A stretch of 64,000 bases of DNA from a bacterium (GTDB lineage: Bacteria > UBP4 > UBA4092 > JAOAEQ01). The stretch is taken from NCBI GenBank assembly GCA_026416715.1, contig JAOAEQ010000011.1:30951-94950 (forward strand). Direction: 5' to 3'. Within the stretch, counting starts at the first letter, position 1; every line of letters begins with the position of its first letter. Of the stretch, positions 1 through 8,294 are shown piece after piece. Below the pieces are notes generated by a model. It ran no database searches. It saw only the letters and a list, made by a program, of their open reading frames with translations, and was not told the DNA's origin. The position numbers were made by a program, and so were the translations under genes.

Positions 1-540
1 TAATCCGTTTACCAATAGGATATCTTCAACTTTTATACGATATGTTTTTGCGAGTGAGGTTATTGATTGGTTTTTAGTGACTGTGCGAAACACTCCAACT
101 TGATTCGGGACTTTGATAATTCTTCCCGGCTGGAGTGCGTGTGCGTCTAGAGAAGGATTCTCTGCTAGAATAGTCTGCGGGGTAACTCCATATTTTTGGG
201 CAATGCTCCAAATTGATTCCCCGGAGGAAATTCGATGATGATAAACCACAACTTTATTCGTATTCGGTGGCCGTTCTGTTGCATTCGTTGATTCACCCGC
301 ATGTGAAATGGTTTTTCCAGCGTTTTCTACAGACTGCTCTGGAGTAGCAATCGGCGTTGAATTTGATGTCGGTTCATTGATTGCGATAGTATTTTTCGGA
401 GATTTAACTTCGGAAGGTGTTGGTATCGTCGCAAAATATAGCCGGCCAATTCCTGCGAACATTATTGCAATTGTAATTACAGTGCTAATCAGAACCGAAT
501 ATGGTATTTTACTGTTGCGCTCTCTGTTTTTTTCTATCAT
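1..540 (-). CDS. LysM-domain cell-wall-associated protein (3' end cut by window edge)
   Basis: The minus strand reads open from an ATG at 540 to the window edge, giving the first 180 residues. A basic cytoplasmic start is followed by one membrane segment (about residues 14-36), a Pro/Thr/Ser-rich linker, a complete LysM domain (about 100-145, with the typical SGESIWSIAQKYGVT core) and the start of a second LysM (from about 150). LysM binds peptidoglycan glycan strands. In known families such an anchored two-LysM stem often carries a C-terminal M23 peptidase, but that part lies outside the window, so the enzymatic role is unknown. A near-consensus promoter sits just upstream. Confidence 0.85.
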   Translation of the reverse strand, partial: MIEKNRERNSKIPYSVLISTVITIAIMFAGIGRLYFATIPTPSEVKSPKNTIAINEPTSNSTPIATPEQSVENAGKTISHAGESTNATERPPNTNKVVVYHHRISSGESIWSIAQKYGVTPQTILAENPSLDAHALQPGRIIKVPNQVGVFRTVTKNQSITSLAKTYRIKVEDILLVNGL

Positions 541-1014
541 TATTCAACCCTAGAATCCTAAAAAAATAAATCCTGTGCGAAAATAGTATAACGATAACTC
601 TATAAAATGTCAAGCAAAATCTTGCTATTTTTGTAAAAAATAAAAAAATAAAATACACCTTACTTTATTTTAAGGCATAACATTATACTTTTTCGTATCT
701 CGCATATAAAATAAATTTTGCAATTATTATACCATAACTAGCTACATTGTTTGTTTCCTTTCGATGATATATTTCACGTTGTAACTAATCGGACAACCAG
801 TAATCGTTGCGATTTTTTCGGTAGAGAAAATCGCAGATTGTTGAACGGTAAAAAGAATATTTCTATTTTGTAAAAACGTTAAAACGCTCTCTAAGCAGTA
901 AAATAAAGAACGAATAACGAAAAACCAATACATTACCTTGCCGCATTTCGCTATAATATTTACAATATTTTGCTTGACATTTTTCTCAATTCCCAGTAGT
1001 TTGATTGAGTGCTT
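541..1014. other. Divergent intergenic region
   Basis: This AT-rich spacer separates the LysM gene from the BamA-like gene. It holds the LysM promoter at 585-613 and a lone TTGACA at 974-979 on the plus strand that may be the -35 of the BamA-like gene, although no convincing -10 follows it. I see no RNA gene or conserved small protein. Confidence 0.5.
585..613 (-). promoter_or_regulatory. Sigma-70-type promoter of the LysM gene
   Basis: On the minus strand a perfect TTGACA (613-608) is separated by 17 bases from TATACT (590-585). Transcription would begin near 578, leaving a leader of about 40 bases before the ATG at 540. Confidence 0.7.
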
Positions 1015-2586
1015 ATGATAATTGCTAATCGACAAACTTCATTGCGATATTTATTTTTCATACTTTTTTTTATAATTCTTACTCAACTATTATTTGCACA
1101 AGAGCCTCCTATAACCTATACAATCCAAACTATCGGGTTTATAGGAAATCAGGAAATTCCATCAAGCGAATTAGTGCAAGTGGTTCCGATACGTGCTGGG
1201 CAAGAATATAGTCGTGATTCGGTCATTGAAGGAAAATATAATATACTATCATTTTATGGAGAACATGGTTATATTTATGCCAAAGTGAAAGAATTACTCT
1301 ATGTGAATGAAACCACCGGTGATATCGCGTTAACCTATGAAATTTCTGAAGGGAAAAAAGCCTATTTCGGGAAAATTAGTCTGGTCGGCAATACCAAAAC
1401 ACATGACCGTGTCATCTGGCGAAAACTCACCATTCGTCCGGGAGAAGTATACAATCGGAAAGAGGTGTTTACGTCACAACGGAAATTAATGTTATTAGGA
1501 TATTTCGATGAAGTTAAAATTGAACCAGCGAATCCGACTGTGGAAGAAGAAATTGTCGATTTGATTATTTCGGTGAAAGAGCGGCAGACCGGATTGATCA
1601 GTTTGGGAACCGGATATAGCACGGAAGAAGGGGTTCGTGGCTATGCGCGATATCGGCAGACGAATTTGTTTGGAAAAGGGCAGCGGTTTGGAGCGAGTGT
1701 CTATTTATCCGAACAAGGTGATTTAGTCGAACGTGGCCGAGAGGTCAATCTCGATTTTTATGAACCGTATTTGTTTAATACCATGAACGGATTCGGTTCG
1801 AACATTTATTTCCGACGAGAAAATCTAGAAAATTATAGTCTTCGACGTCGTGGCGGAAAGATGTATGTAGAACGGAGTTCAGCCGATGGTCGAATAAAAT
1901 ATTCGGCTCAATATCGATTGGAAGAAAATCAGATGTGTTATATCAAAAACACTGTTGACCCAGAAATCATTGCGCTGGAAGGAACGAAAACTGACCTCGG
2001 AGTTTTCAGTGTTAACCTTACAAAAGATACCCGGGATAATTTAGCGAATCCACACCGGGGACAACTTCAATCGTTAACCGCAGAATTAGCGTATCGCTGG
2101 CTAGGGTCAGAAGCAGACTATTATAAAGTGTATGCAGATTTACGGACCTATTTCCAATTATTCAAATCGGAATGGATATTAGGGTTCCGAACCGCTGGCG
2201 GGTTTGCTGAACCGTTTGGTCACTCCGACTCTATCCCAATCTACGAACGATTTTATGCGGGTGGCGGCGAATCGGTTCGTGGGATTAAAGACCGGTATCT
2301 CGGTCCAAAAGATTTAGATGGTTATCCCGTTGGTGGCGATGCGATATTATTATTGAACGTAGAATTGCGCTTCCCGATCTATAAACAATTCGGCGGGGTC
2401 GTTTTCTATGACTACGGCAATGTTTGGGAGAAACTCTCTGATGTTAATCTAAATGATATGCAATCGTCGGTTGGTATTGGGTTCAGGTATCAGACGCCAA
2501 TCGGTCCATTCCGCATTGATTATGGTATTAAAATTCCGAAAGAAGATAATGGCCGATTCCATATTAGTGTGGGTCAGACGTTCTAA
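1015..2586 (+). CDS. bamA: Omp85/BamA-family outer-membrane protein with two POTRA domains
   Basis: A cleavable signal peptide (about 1-28) precedes two POTRA repeats (about 35-115 and 116-188) and a C-terminal bacterial surface antigen barrel (about 190-523). Diagnostic marks are the TRDNLANPHRG barrel motif, the L6 motif GGGESVRGI (Arg about 422) and a terminal Phe typical of the beta-signal. At about 523 residues it is much shorter than five-POTRA BamA; the two POTRAs match the membrane-proximal pair. By family it inserts barrel proteins into the outer membrane; a TamA-like role is possible. The ATG at 1015 was preferred over a GTG at 1009; neither has a clear ribosome site. The next gene, an exported coiled-coil protein, sits where skp/ompH often follows bamA. 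Confidence 0.88.
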   Translation: MIIANRQTSLRYLFFILFFIILTQLLFAQEPPITYTIQTIGFIGNQEIPSSELVQVVPIRAGQEYSRDSVIEGKYNILSFYGEHGYIYAKVKELLYVNETTGDIALTYEISEGKKAYFGKISLVGNTKTHDRVIWRKLTIRPGEVYNRKEVFTSQRKLMLLGYFDEVKIEPANPTVEEEIVDLIISVKERQTGLISLGTGYSTEEGVRGYARYRQTNLFGKGQRFGASVYLSEQGDLVERGREVNLDFYEPYLFNTMNGFGSNIYFRRENLENYSLRRRGGKMYVERSSADGRIKYSAQYRLEENQMCYIKNTVDPEIIALEGTKTDLGVFSVNLTKDTRDNLANPHRGQLQSLTAELAYRWLGSEADYYKVYADLRTYFQLFKSEWILGFRTAGGFAEPFGHSDSIPIYERFYAGGGESVRGIKDRYLGPKDLDGYPVGGDAILLLNVELRFPIYKQFGGVVFYDYGNVWEKLSDVNLNDMQSSVGIGFRYQTPIGPFRIDYGIKIPKEDNGRFHISVGQTF

Positions 2587-2671
2587 GATAGAGCAGAATA
2601 AGAATCGAGAAATAGTGAAATAATTGTTTCTAAATATTCTGGTATAAGTTTTGCATAATTAGGTAGTAGTT

Positions 2672-3469
2672 ATGCAATTCTATATGAAACTTTTTACTAT
2701 AATCCAAGTACTGTTGTTGCTGGTTAGTCTTAACATTGCTGGATATGCCCAAGTCCATCCACTACCACCACCTACCCAACCAGCTCCTGTTCCACCTCGA
2801 TATATACCGAAGCCATCTCCCATCGTTCCTGCGGATAAACCGATGCCGATAGATTTAGCCCAATTGCAGAAAGTGTATCAAGACTTGCGCACGGAACGCG
2901 ACCGGCTTGAAAAAGAAATTGATATTGCGGTTGGGAACATTCGGCAGTTGAAAAATGACTTGCGAAATACCGATAACCCGGTCAGTAAATTTTTTTATCG
3001 ACGGCAGTTAGAAACCCAATTTGCTGCGTTTCGTGAGAAAGTTGAACAGCTAGAACTAGTTGAAGAACGGCTTACCGGGATAATTCGCGAATTCGGCAAA
3101 CGGATTAGTCTAGAACCTACCGGAATTCAGCCGACACCACCACTTCGCCCAATACCATTCCAGAATCAACCCTCTCCATTACGACCGGATTTTTCATCAG
3201 AACGAACCTTTGATCCGGAACCAGTCGTTATTCCGCCGGATTTCGACCACTGGCCTAGAATAGAAAAAACGAAATATCTCCAGCAGCAAATCCAACGGAT
3301 TACTGCGGAGAAAAAACAACTTGAAACCGCTATTCACCAGTATCAAACTGATTTAGCTAAGCTGAGAAAGTTGCTTGACCAAGAAGCTAATCCGAAATCC
3401 GAAACGCTCAATGCCAACGAGTTCTTGGAGCGCGATGCTGCACCTAGCAGTCGAAACCCTCATCCATAA
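2672..3469 (+). CDS. Exported proline-rich coiled-coil protein, function unknown
   Basis: The 265-residue product has a signal peptide (about 1-27), a proline-rich stretch (28-60), a long charged coiled coil (about 62-150), a second proline-rich linker (about 150-190) and a second coiled coil (about 195-240). No catalytic motif is visible. An AGG-containing ribosome site lies a few bases before the ATG. It follows the BamA-like gene by 85 bases on the same strand, the position often held by the periplasmic chaperone Skp, which is also a signal-peptide coiled-coil protein. I cannot show homology to Skp, so a chaperone role is only a guess from position and shape. Confidence 0.7.
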   Translation: MQFYMKLFTIIQVLLLLVSLNIAGYAQVHPLPPPTQPAPVPPRYIPKPSPIVPADKPMPIDLAQLQKVYQDLRTERDRLEKEIDIAVGNIRQLKNDLRNTDNPVSKFFYRRQLETQFAAFREKVEQLELVEERLTGIIREFGKRISLEPTGIQPTPPLRPIPFQNQPSPLRPDFSSERTFDPEPVVIPPDFDHWPRIEKTKYLQQQIQRITAEKKQLETAIHQYQTDLAKLRKLLDQEANPKSETLNANEFLERDAAPSSRNPHP

Positions 3470-3563
3470 ACAGTAGCGGAGGGCGACCCTGCTCGAGTGA
3501 GTACAGGTTTTGTACAATTTGGTGCGATTATAATCAGGATTGAGATGAAAAGGAGGAAAATTA

Positions 3564-4448
3564 ATGATGGGAAACTATCATAGATTCATACAAACCATAC
3601 CCCTAGAAAGATGGGTAGCTCTTTTTATCATTGTTATCGGACTTACGATACCAAGTTATGCTAAAAAAGAACTCGAATCTGAACACATTATTGCGTTACG
3701 GGAAGAGATTCAAATTTTGAATTTGCTAACTAATTTATATTTAACCCCAACCCAAATGCACCAATTGATTCCCAAAATCAAACAAGCGGAACAGGAGCGT
3801 AACCGATTGCAGAGCTATTTAAAATCAAATGAAGCACAAACGATTGCTGCCCTTAACCAATTGCGCGCAGAACTCATTGCTGGTAAGGATATTTCGCCGG
3901 ATACCGAACGGAAAATCAATTCAATCCAGGGACAAGCAAAAAAAGAACTCTATACAATGAAACAGCGTATTGATGCGATTGCTGATGAGGTCAGGAATAT
4001 CTTGAATCCGAATCAGCGAGTAGTATTAGTTGAATATGTCCCCTGTTTAATCCCAGCAAAAGATATTCGGCATCCTGCATTGGTTGGACAAGCGGAAAAT
4101 GATGAGCGATTAGAACAAATGTTACTCCGCATCCGAAAGATGCCGCAGCCAGTTTATGAAAAAAATCGGGAGAACATCGTTGACCGTTTTCTCGAGCATA
4201 AAAAACTCTATCTGAAACCAGAAGAACTCGAGCAAGAAAAACGGCAGCTTTTACAGGTGCTCGATGAAGCGTATCGGTTGAATGAAACAGATTTTACGGT
4301 TAAAAAAAGCGTTTTGCTAGCCAGAATGAAGCCGATTAGAAAACATCCGACCAGTATCGAGTTTGAACGCGACCGAGTTAAATTATTTCTCCTTGACCCG
4401 AAACTTATCCCTATCCTCGAGAGCCGACTGGCAAGCATTGCTAAATAA
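3564..4448 (+). CDS. Exported alpha-helical protein with LTPTQ-like segment, function unknown
   Basis: A very strong ribosome site (AAGGAGG at about 3551) leads to ATGATG. The 294-residue product has a signal peptide or anchor (about 1-33) and is otherwise almost wholly helical and charged. The segment LYLTPTQMHQLIP near residue 58 recalls the LTxxQ motif of Spy/CpxP periplasmic proteins, and a second helical half follows residue 170. The resemblance is short, so a Spy-like role is tentative. It is the last gene of the rightward bamA run and is followed by a good terminator. Confidence 0.7.
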   Translation: MMGNYHRFIQTIPLERWVALFIIVIGLTIPSYAKKELESEHIIALREEIQILNLLTNLYLTPTQMHQLIPKIKQAEQERNRLQSYLKSNEAQTIAALNQLRAELIAGKDISPDTERKINSIQGQAKKELYTMKQRIDAIADEVRNILNPNQRVVLVEYVPCLIPAKDIRHPALVGQAENDERLEQMLLRIRKMPQPVYEKNRENIVDRFLEHKKLYLKPEELEQEKRQLLQVLDEAYRLNETDFTVKKSVLLARMKPIRKHPTSIEFERDRVKLFLLDPKLIPILESRLASIAK

Positions 4449-4459
4449 TCTGATTACCG

Positions 4460-4489
4460 AGGGCGACTTCTATGTCGCCCTGGTTTTTT
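4460..4489 (+). terminator. Rho-independent terminator after the bamA gene run
   Basis: An 8-bp perfect stem (4460-4467 with 4474-4481, GC-rich) encloses a 6-base loop and is followed by a run of T at 4484-4489. It begins 12 bases after the stop codon of the preceding gene. Confidence 0.85.
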
Positions 4490-4566
4490 ATGTTTTTCAT
4501 CTTACTATTTCCACCGCACTATCTCAATATTTCATTCAAATTATTCGTTGATTGGTAATACTATGG

Positions 4567-4617
4567 GTCTGGGGTGACTACGAACGAGATATTATCTCGT
4601 TCGTAGTCACCCCAGAC
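4567..4617. repeat. 51-bp near-perfect palindrome
   Basis: Arms of 25 bases (4567-4591 and 4593-4617) are perfectly complementary around a single T at 4592. It lies between two convergent genes, downstream of an already sufficient terminator. Neither side has a T-run. It could form a cruciform in DNA or a very stable RNA hairpin. Confidence 0.85.
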
Positions 4618-4630
4618 TATCTCGTTGCGG

Positions 4631-5305
4631 TTATCTTGGATATAAGCATAGCGTATTGAGTGGACAAGATGAACAGCGGGGTCGTTTGGTGCATAGGTTT
4701 TTCCCAAGAGCAACAAGAAGCGCATGGTATTCATTGAATAGTTTAGGATTAGGCGGTAGATGAGACATAAAAAGCGTTTGCAATTCGCTATAGGTTACCT
4801 TAGGGTTGACGAGACCGAGTCGGGTGAAAATCCGTTTGGTATAGGCGTCAATAACGAAAATGGGCTTATTCCCCGCATACAGGAGAATCGAATCAGCAGT
4901 TTCTTCTCCGATTCCATAGACCGATAATAATTGAGTTCGTAGTTCTAATAACGGTACCGCAAACATTTTGTTCAGGTTTCCGTGATATCGCTGATGGAAA
5001 AAAGTAACGAATGCTTTGAGTTTTTTCGCTTTGGTATTGAAGTAGCCAGAAGAACGAATCAGTTGTGCGAGTTTTTTTTCATCGATAGTTACTAAACTCT
5101 GGCAATCAAGTAACCGTTCGTGTTTAAGATTAGCGATAGCTTTTTCAACGTTTTTCCAAGAGGTTGATTGGGTTAGAATCGCTCCGATAATAATTTCGAA
5201 TCTAGTTTCTGCAGGCCACCAATGCTGGTCGCCAAAATGGTTATGCAATCGGTGAAAAATATTGAGTAGTAGGTTAGTCGTTCTAGATTTCTGTGGATAC
5301 GTCAT
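4631..5305 (-). CDS. Endonuclease III-family (HhH-GPD) DNA glycosylase with Fe-S cluster
   Basis: The 224-residue protein has the HhH-GPD fold: the hairpin LLSVYGIGEETADSILLYA, the catalytic aspartate in VIDAYTKRIFTRLG, and a C-terminal Cys cluster C-x5-C-x2-C-x5-C for [4Fe-4S]. In bifunctional endonuclease III the hairpin carries the catalytic Lys (GVGRKTA); here that position is Glu (GIGEETA). It should therefore be a monofunctional glycosylase, like the MpgII-type 3-methyladenine glycosylases that share this N-terminal pattern (ILTQSTSWKNVEKAI). It would excise damaged bases in base-excision repair. It stands alone, convergent with the bamA run. Confidence 0.85.
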   Translation of the reverse strand: MTYPQKSRTTNLLLNIFHRLHNHFGDQHWWPAETRFEIIIGAILTQSTSWKNVEKAIANLKHERLLDCQSLVTIDEKKLAQLIRSSGYFNTKAKKLKAFVTFFHQRYHGNLNKMFAVPLLELRTQLLSVYGIGEETADSILLYAGNKPIFVIDAYTKRIFTRLGLVNPKVTYSELQTLFMSHLPPNPKLFNEYHALLVALGKNLCTKRPRCSSCPLNTLCLYPR

Positions 5306-5533
5306 TGTAAAAGTATATTTCTTGCAACGACCGCTTGATGAAATGCCCAGCGTCGATTTTCTACTATCGTAAGAATGACGTCAAGCCTGACGGTACATCC
5401 TACCATAAAATTGAAAACCTGAAAAACTTCGATAACCAGATTCTATCCGTTCGTCCACTCGATGGTTCCATTTCATCACGGCATCTTGGCGGATACTCGA
5501 GTTGAAAATATGGAATATAGGAACAAAAATTAT

Positions 5534-5563
5534 TTGACAGCATTAACCAAAGAATACTACAAT
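5534..5563 (+). promoter_or_regulatory. Sigma-70-type promoter of the GAF-domain gene
   Basis: TTGACA (5534-5539) is followed after 18 bases by TACAAT (5558-5563). The ATG at 5599 lies about 28 bases after the expected start of transcription. Confidence 0.65.
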
Positions 5564-5598
5564 TATCGTACCTATTTTCTTTAGATTCGTTTTACGTT

Positions 5599-6639
5599 AT
5601 GAGCGAAAAAAACCATACTACGCATAACCATGAATTGAATTTTACCCGGTTACATAAGCTCATTGAACAGATTCATACATATCCTGATACCGAAAAGTTA
5701 ATTGAGCAGATTCCGTTGATTTTCTGTCAATATGCCGGGGTGAACCGTTGTGTGTATTATGCGGTTCAGGAGAGGAAATTGCGATTATTATCTGCTTATT
5801 GTACCCATAATACGCATTGGCGAAAAGAGATTGCGCAACATCAATTAGAACAGGTTAATATCGATGGACACTCTCCGGAAGCGCAAGTGGTGCGAACTGG
5901 CAAATCCGTGGTGACAAACCATACCAGAAAAGAATTAACCTCATCTATGGAACAATGGATATTTCGTGATGTAACTGCATATATTTCTTTACCGATACTG
6001 TCTCGCAATAAGGTGGTTGGGTTAATTCTCTGTCTTTATACCGATCCTGAAAAGATGATTGAAACTCACGAACAGGAATACCTCAATCTCGCTGCGCTCA
6101 CGGTAGGCTGCGCGTTAAACACTACCCAAGTTATTCAGCGAATGAATCAGAAGGAAAACGAACTTGCTGCATTACATAAATTCAGCCAACTACTCTCCAG
6201 TGGGAAAGGATTTTCGGAAATATTGCCAGTAATAGCGCGCGAGACGGCAAAATCGTTGCAAACGAAAATCTGCATCATCCGTTATCTTGAAGGGGATGAG
6301 ATGGTTCTCGGCGCAGTAGTTGGAATGGAACCAGCCGAACTATCCGAACGATTTCCAGCGCATGTTGGTCTTTCAGGATGGATGGTGAAAGAAAAGAAAA
6401 TTCTTGTCGTTAAAGATTTAACTACTGACCCGCGAGTTGAAAACCGAGTATTGATTTTTTCGCGAAAACAAGGATTACGGTCGTTCATAGGTGCACCATT
6501 ATACTTTCGAAATAAATTGGTTGGTTTAATAGCAATTTATACCACCACCCCAAGATATTTTACGAATGAAGAAAAAGAATTATTAAGTCATTTTGCTACC
6601 GAAGCTGCGATAGCAATAGAATTAACTAAGGAGAAGTAA
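5599..6639 (+). CDS. Tandem GAF-domain protein
   Basis: The 346-residue soluble protein contains two GAF domains (about 20-175 and 190-343). The second shows the usual signature: HVGLSGWMVKEKKILVVKDL, then RSFIGAPLYFRNKLVGLIAIY and a closing FTNEEKELLSHFATEAAIAIE helix. No kinase, cyclase or DNA-binding domain follows, so it is a stand-alone sensor module. Its ligand cannot be told from sequence, and no partner kinase is encoded nearby. It has its own promoter and no clear ribosome site. Confidence 0.85.
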   Translation: MSEKNHTTHNHELNFTRLHKLIEQIHTYPDTEKLIEQIPLIFCQYAGVNRCVYYAVQERKLRLLSAYCTHNTHWRKEIAQHQLEQVNIDGHSPEAQVVRTGKSVVTNHTRKELTSSMEQWIFRDVTAYISLPILSRNKVVGLILCLYTDPEKMIETHEQEYLNLAALTVGCALNTTQVIQRMNQKENELAALHKFSQLLSSGKGFSEILPVIARETAKSLQTKICIIRYLEGDEMVLGAVVGMEPAELSERFPAHVGLSGWMVKEKKILVVKDLTTDPRVENRVLIFSRKQGLRSFIGAPLYFRNKLVGLIAIYTTTPRYFTNEEKELLSHFATEAAIAIELTKEK

Positions 6640-6751
6640 TGAATAGGGAAACTTAGGACGAAACCGCATCAGTTAAGTAGATAATGCGTCGATAATAAGG
6701 TTAGATTAATTAGGTGTTTGCGTTCTTAAGTTTTTTGGTTTTTTAGTAATT

Positions 6752-8047
6752 ATGGCAACTATATTACCATTTCGAGGATATCAATATAACCGAAACAAGG
6801 TTGGGAATATCCAGGAGTTAGTAACTCCGTTGTATGATTTAATCTCAACTGCAGAACAAGAACAGCTTTATCAGGTTAGTGAATATAATATGATACGGTT
6901 AAATCTTGGTAAACAATTTCAGAGTGATACAGCTGAAAATAATCGATACACCCGTTCTGCAGCGACATTACAAGCATGGATTAACGAACAGATACTCATT
7001 CCCAGTCCGGAGCCATCTTTGTATATTTATACCATCCAACTTGCCGGGAATCCGGTACCGTTAATCGGGTTTATGGGATTAGTTGAATTAGCTGAATTTG
7101 ACCAGAAGGAAGTCCTTCCGCATGAGAACACGCTCCGGGCACCAGTCGAAGATAGGGTAAATTTAACTCGAGCTTGTCATAGTTATTTCGACCCGATTTT
7201 TGGCTTGTTTCAAGGGAATCATGGGCATGTTCGCTCGATCCTTGAACGATGGATGAACGACCATACACCAGAAATATCTATCTGGGACGCCAATGCGGCA
7301 ATGCATAAACTATGGACGTTAGATGACCAACACGTAATCCAGCAGATCGTTGAATCATTAAAACCAAATCCGATTTTGATTGCCGATGGACATCATCGAT
7401 ATACCGCAGCGTTACAATATCGCCGAGAACGAAAACAAGCTAATCCGAACCATACTGGCAAAGAGCCGTATAACTATACCTTAATGCTACTAGCGGATTT
7501 AGAAGACCCGGGGATACTGATTCTTCCGACACATCGGTTGATCAAAAATCTCGCAGAAGAGAAATTAGCGCGAATTCCGGCGATATTTTCTGAAGATTTT
7601 AGTATTAACGAAATCCCATGTCTAACGGGTAACCGCAGAGAAATGCTTGAGCATGTAATCTCCAAAATGAAGGAAGCCCGAAATCAGAATCAGGTAGTAT
7701 TTGGACTCTATACGGGAGGAGATAAATGCTACTGGTTAACTTATAAAGGACAAACTCCTGAAGGCGAAATCGACGTGCATATCTTTAATGCAAAAATATT
7801 AAATCAAGCGTTAGGAATATCGCAAAACGATGTTTTTTCTGGTGATTATCTTCGGTATACGAAAGATATTGCTTATGCATTACAATCCGTAGATTCAGGG
7901 AAAGTCCAACTCGCATTTTTCCTCAACCCTGTAACTATCGAACAGGTCAAACAGATTGTACTACGCGGAGATAAAATGCCACAAAAATCTACTTATTTTA
8001 TCCCTAAACCTATGACTGGTTTGGTGATATATTGTTTTGGTGAATAG
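6752..8047 (+). CDS. DUF1015 family protein
   Basis: The 431-residue product matches DUF1015 throughout: the opening ILPFRGYQYN, the early TPLYDLIS segment, the central IADGHHRYTAALQYR motif (about 210-225), which is the family's hallmark, and the C-terminal SGDYLRYTKD region. The function of the family is not established. In other genomes it often sits near serine or phosphoglycerate metabolism genes; here it stands between a GAF protein and convergent ppdK, so context adds little. A good terminator follows. Confidence 0.9.
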   Translation: MATILPFRGYQYNRNKVGNIQELVTPLYDLISTAEQEQLYQVSEYNMIRLNLGKQFQSDTAENNRYTRSAATLQAWINEQILIPSPEPSLYIYTIQLAGNPVPLIGFMGLVELAEFDQKEVLPHENTLRAPVEDRVNLTRACHSYFDPIFGLFQGNHGHVRSILERWMNDHTPEISIWDANAAMHKLWTLDDQHVIQQIVESLKPNPILIADGHHRYTAALQYRRERKQANPNHTGKEPYNYTLMLLADLEDPGILILPTHRLIKNLAEEKLARIPAIFSEDFSINEIPCLTGNRREMLEHVISKMKEARNQNQVVFGLYTGGDKCYWLTYKGQTPEGEIDVHIFNAKILNQALGISQNDVFSGDYLRYTKDIAYALQSVDSGKVQLAFFLNPVTIEQVKQIVLRGDKMPQKSTYFIPKPMTGLVIYCFGE

Positions 8048-8170
8048 CTATGGTAATATCGGGATGCTGATAGAGTAGGATAACGTTTGATATTCTCGAG
8101 ATTATAGGTATTATTGCATCTCCAAGAAAAAGTGAAAAGAATTACAAAAAAATATTGATGACAAATAAGA

Positions 8171-8216
8171 ACCCCCGTAGCTCGAATATATTGACCTACG
8201 GGGGTATTTTATTTTC
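8171..8216. terminator. Bidirectional terminator between DUF1015 gene and ppdK
   Basis: A 10-bp perfect GC-rich stem (8171-8180 with 8196-8205) is followed on the plus strand by a T-rich tail. It lies between two converging genes. The minus-strand tail is less T-rich but could also terminate ppdK. Confidence 0.85.
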
Positions 8217-8294
8217 TTCTCCAGTTCAATCTCTTCTCTAGCGTTACTATGGTGAAAGCTATAGAAACCCGCAAATCAGATTGGGCAGAACACT

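Noticed and set aside
742-1035. 97-codon minus-strand ORF upstream of the BamA-like gene
   Set aside because: It overlaps the start of the BamA-like gene, has no recognisable domain or ribosome site, and its composition is that of AT-rich spacer.
4567-4617. The 51-bp palindrome as an intrinsic terminator
   Set aside because: No T-run follows on either strand, and a good terminator already serves the upstream gene.
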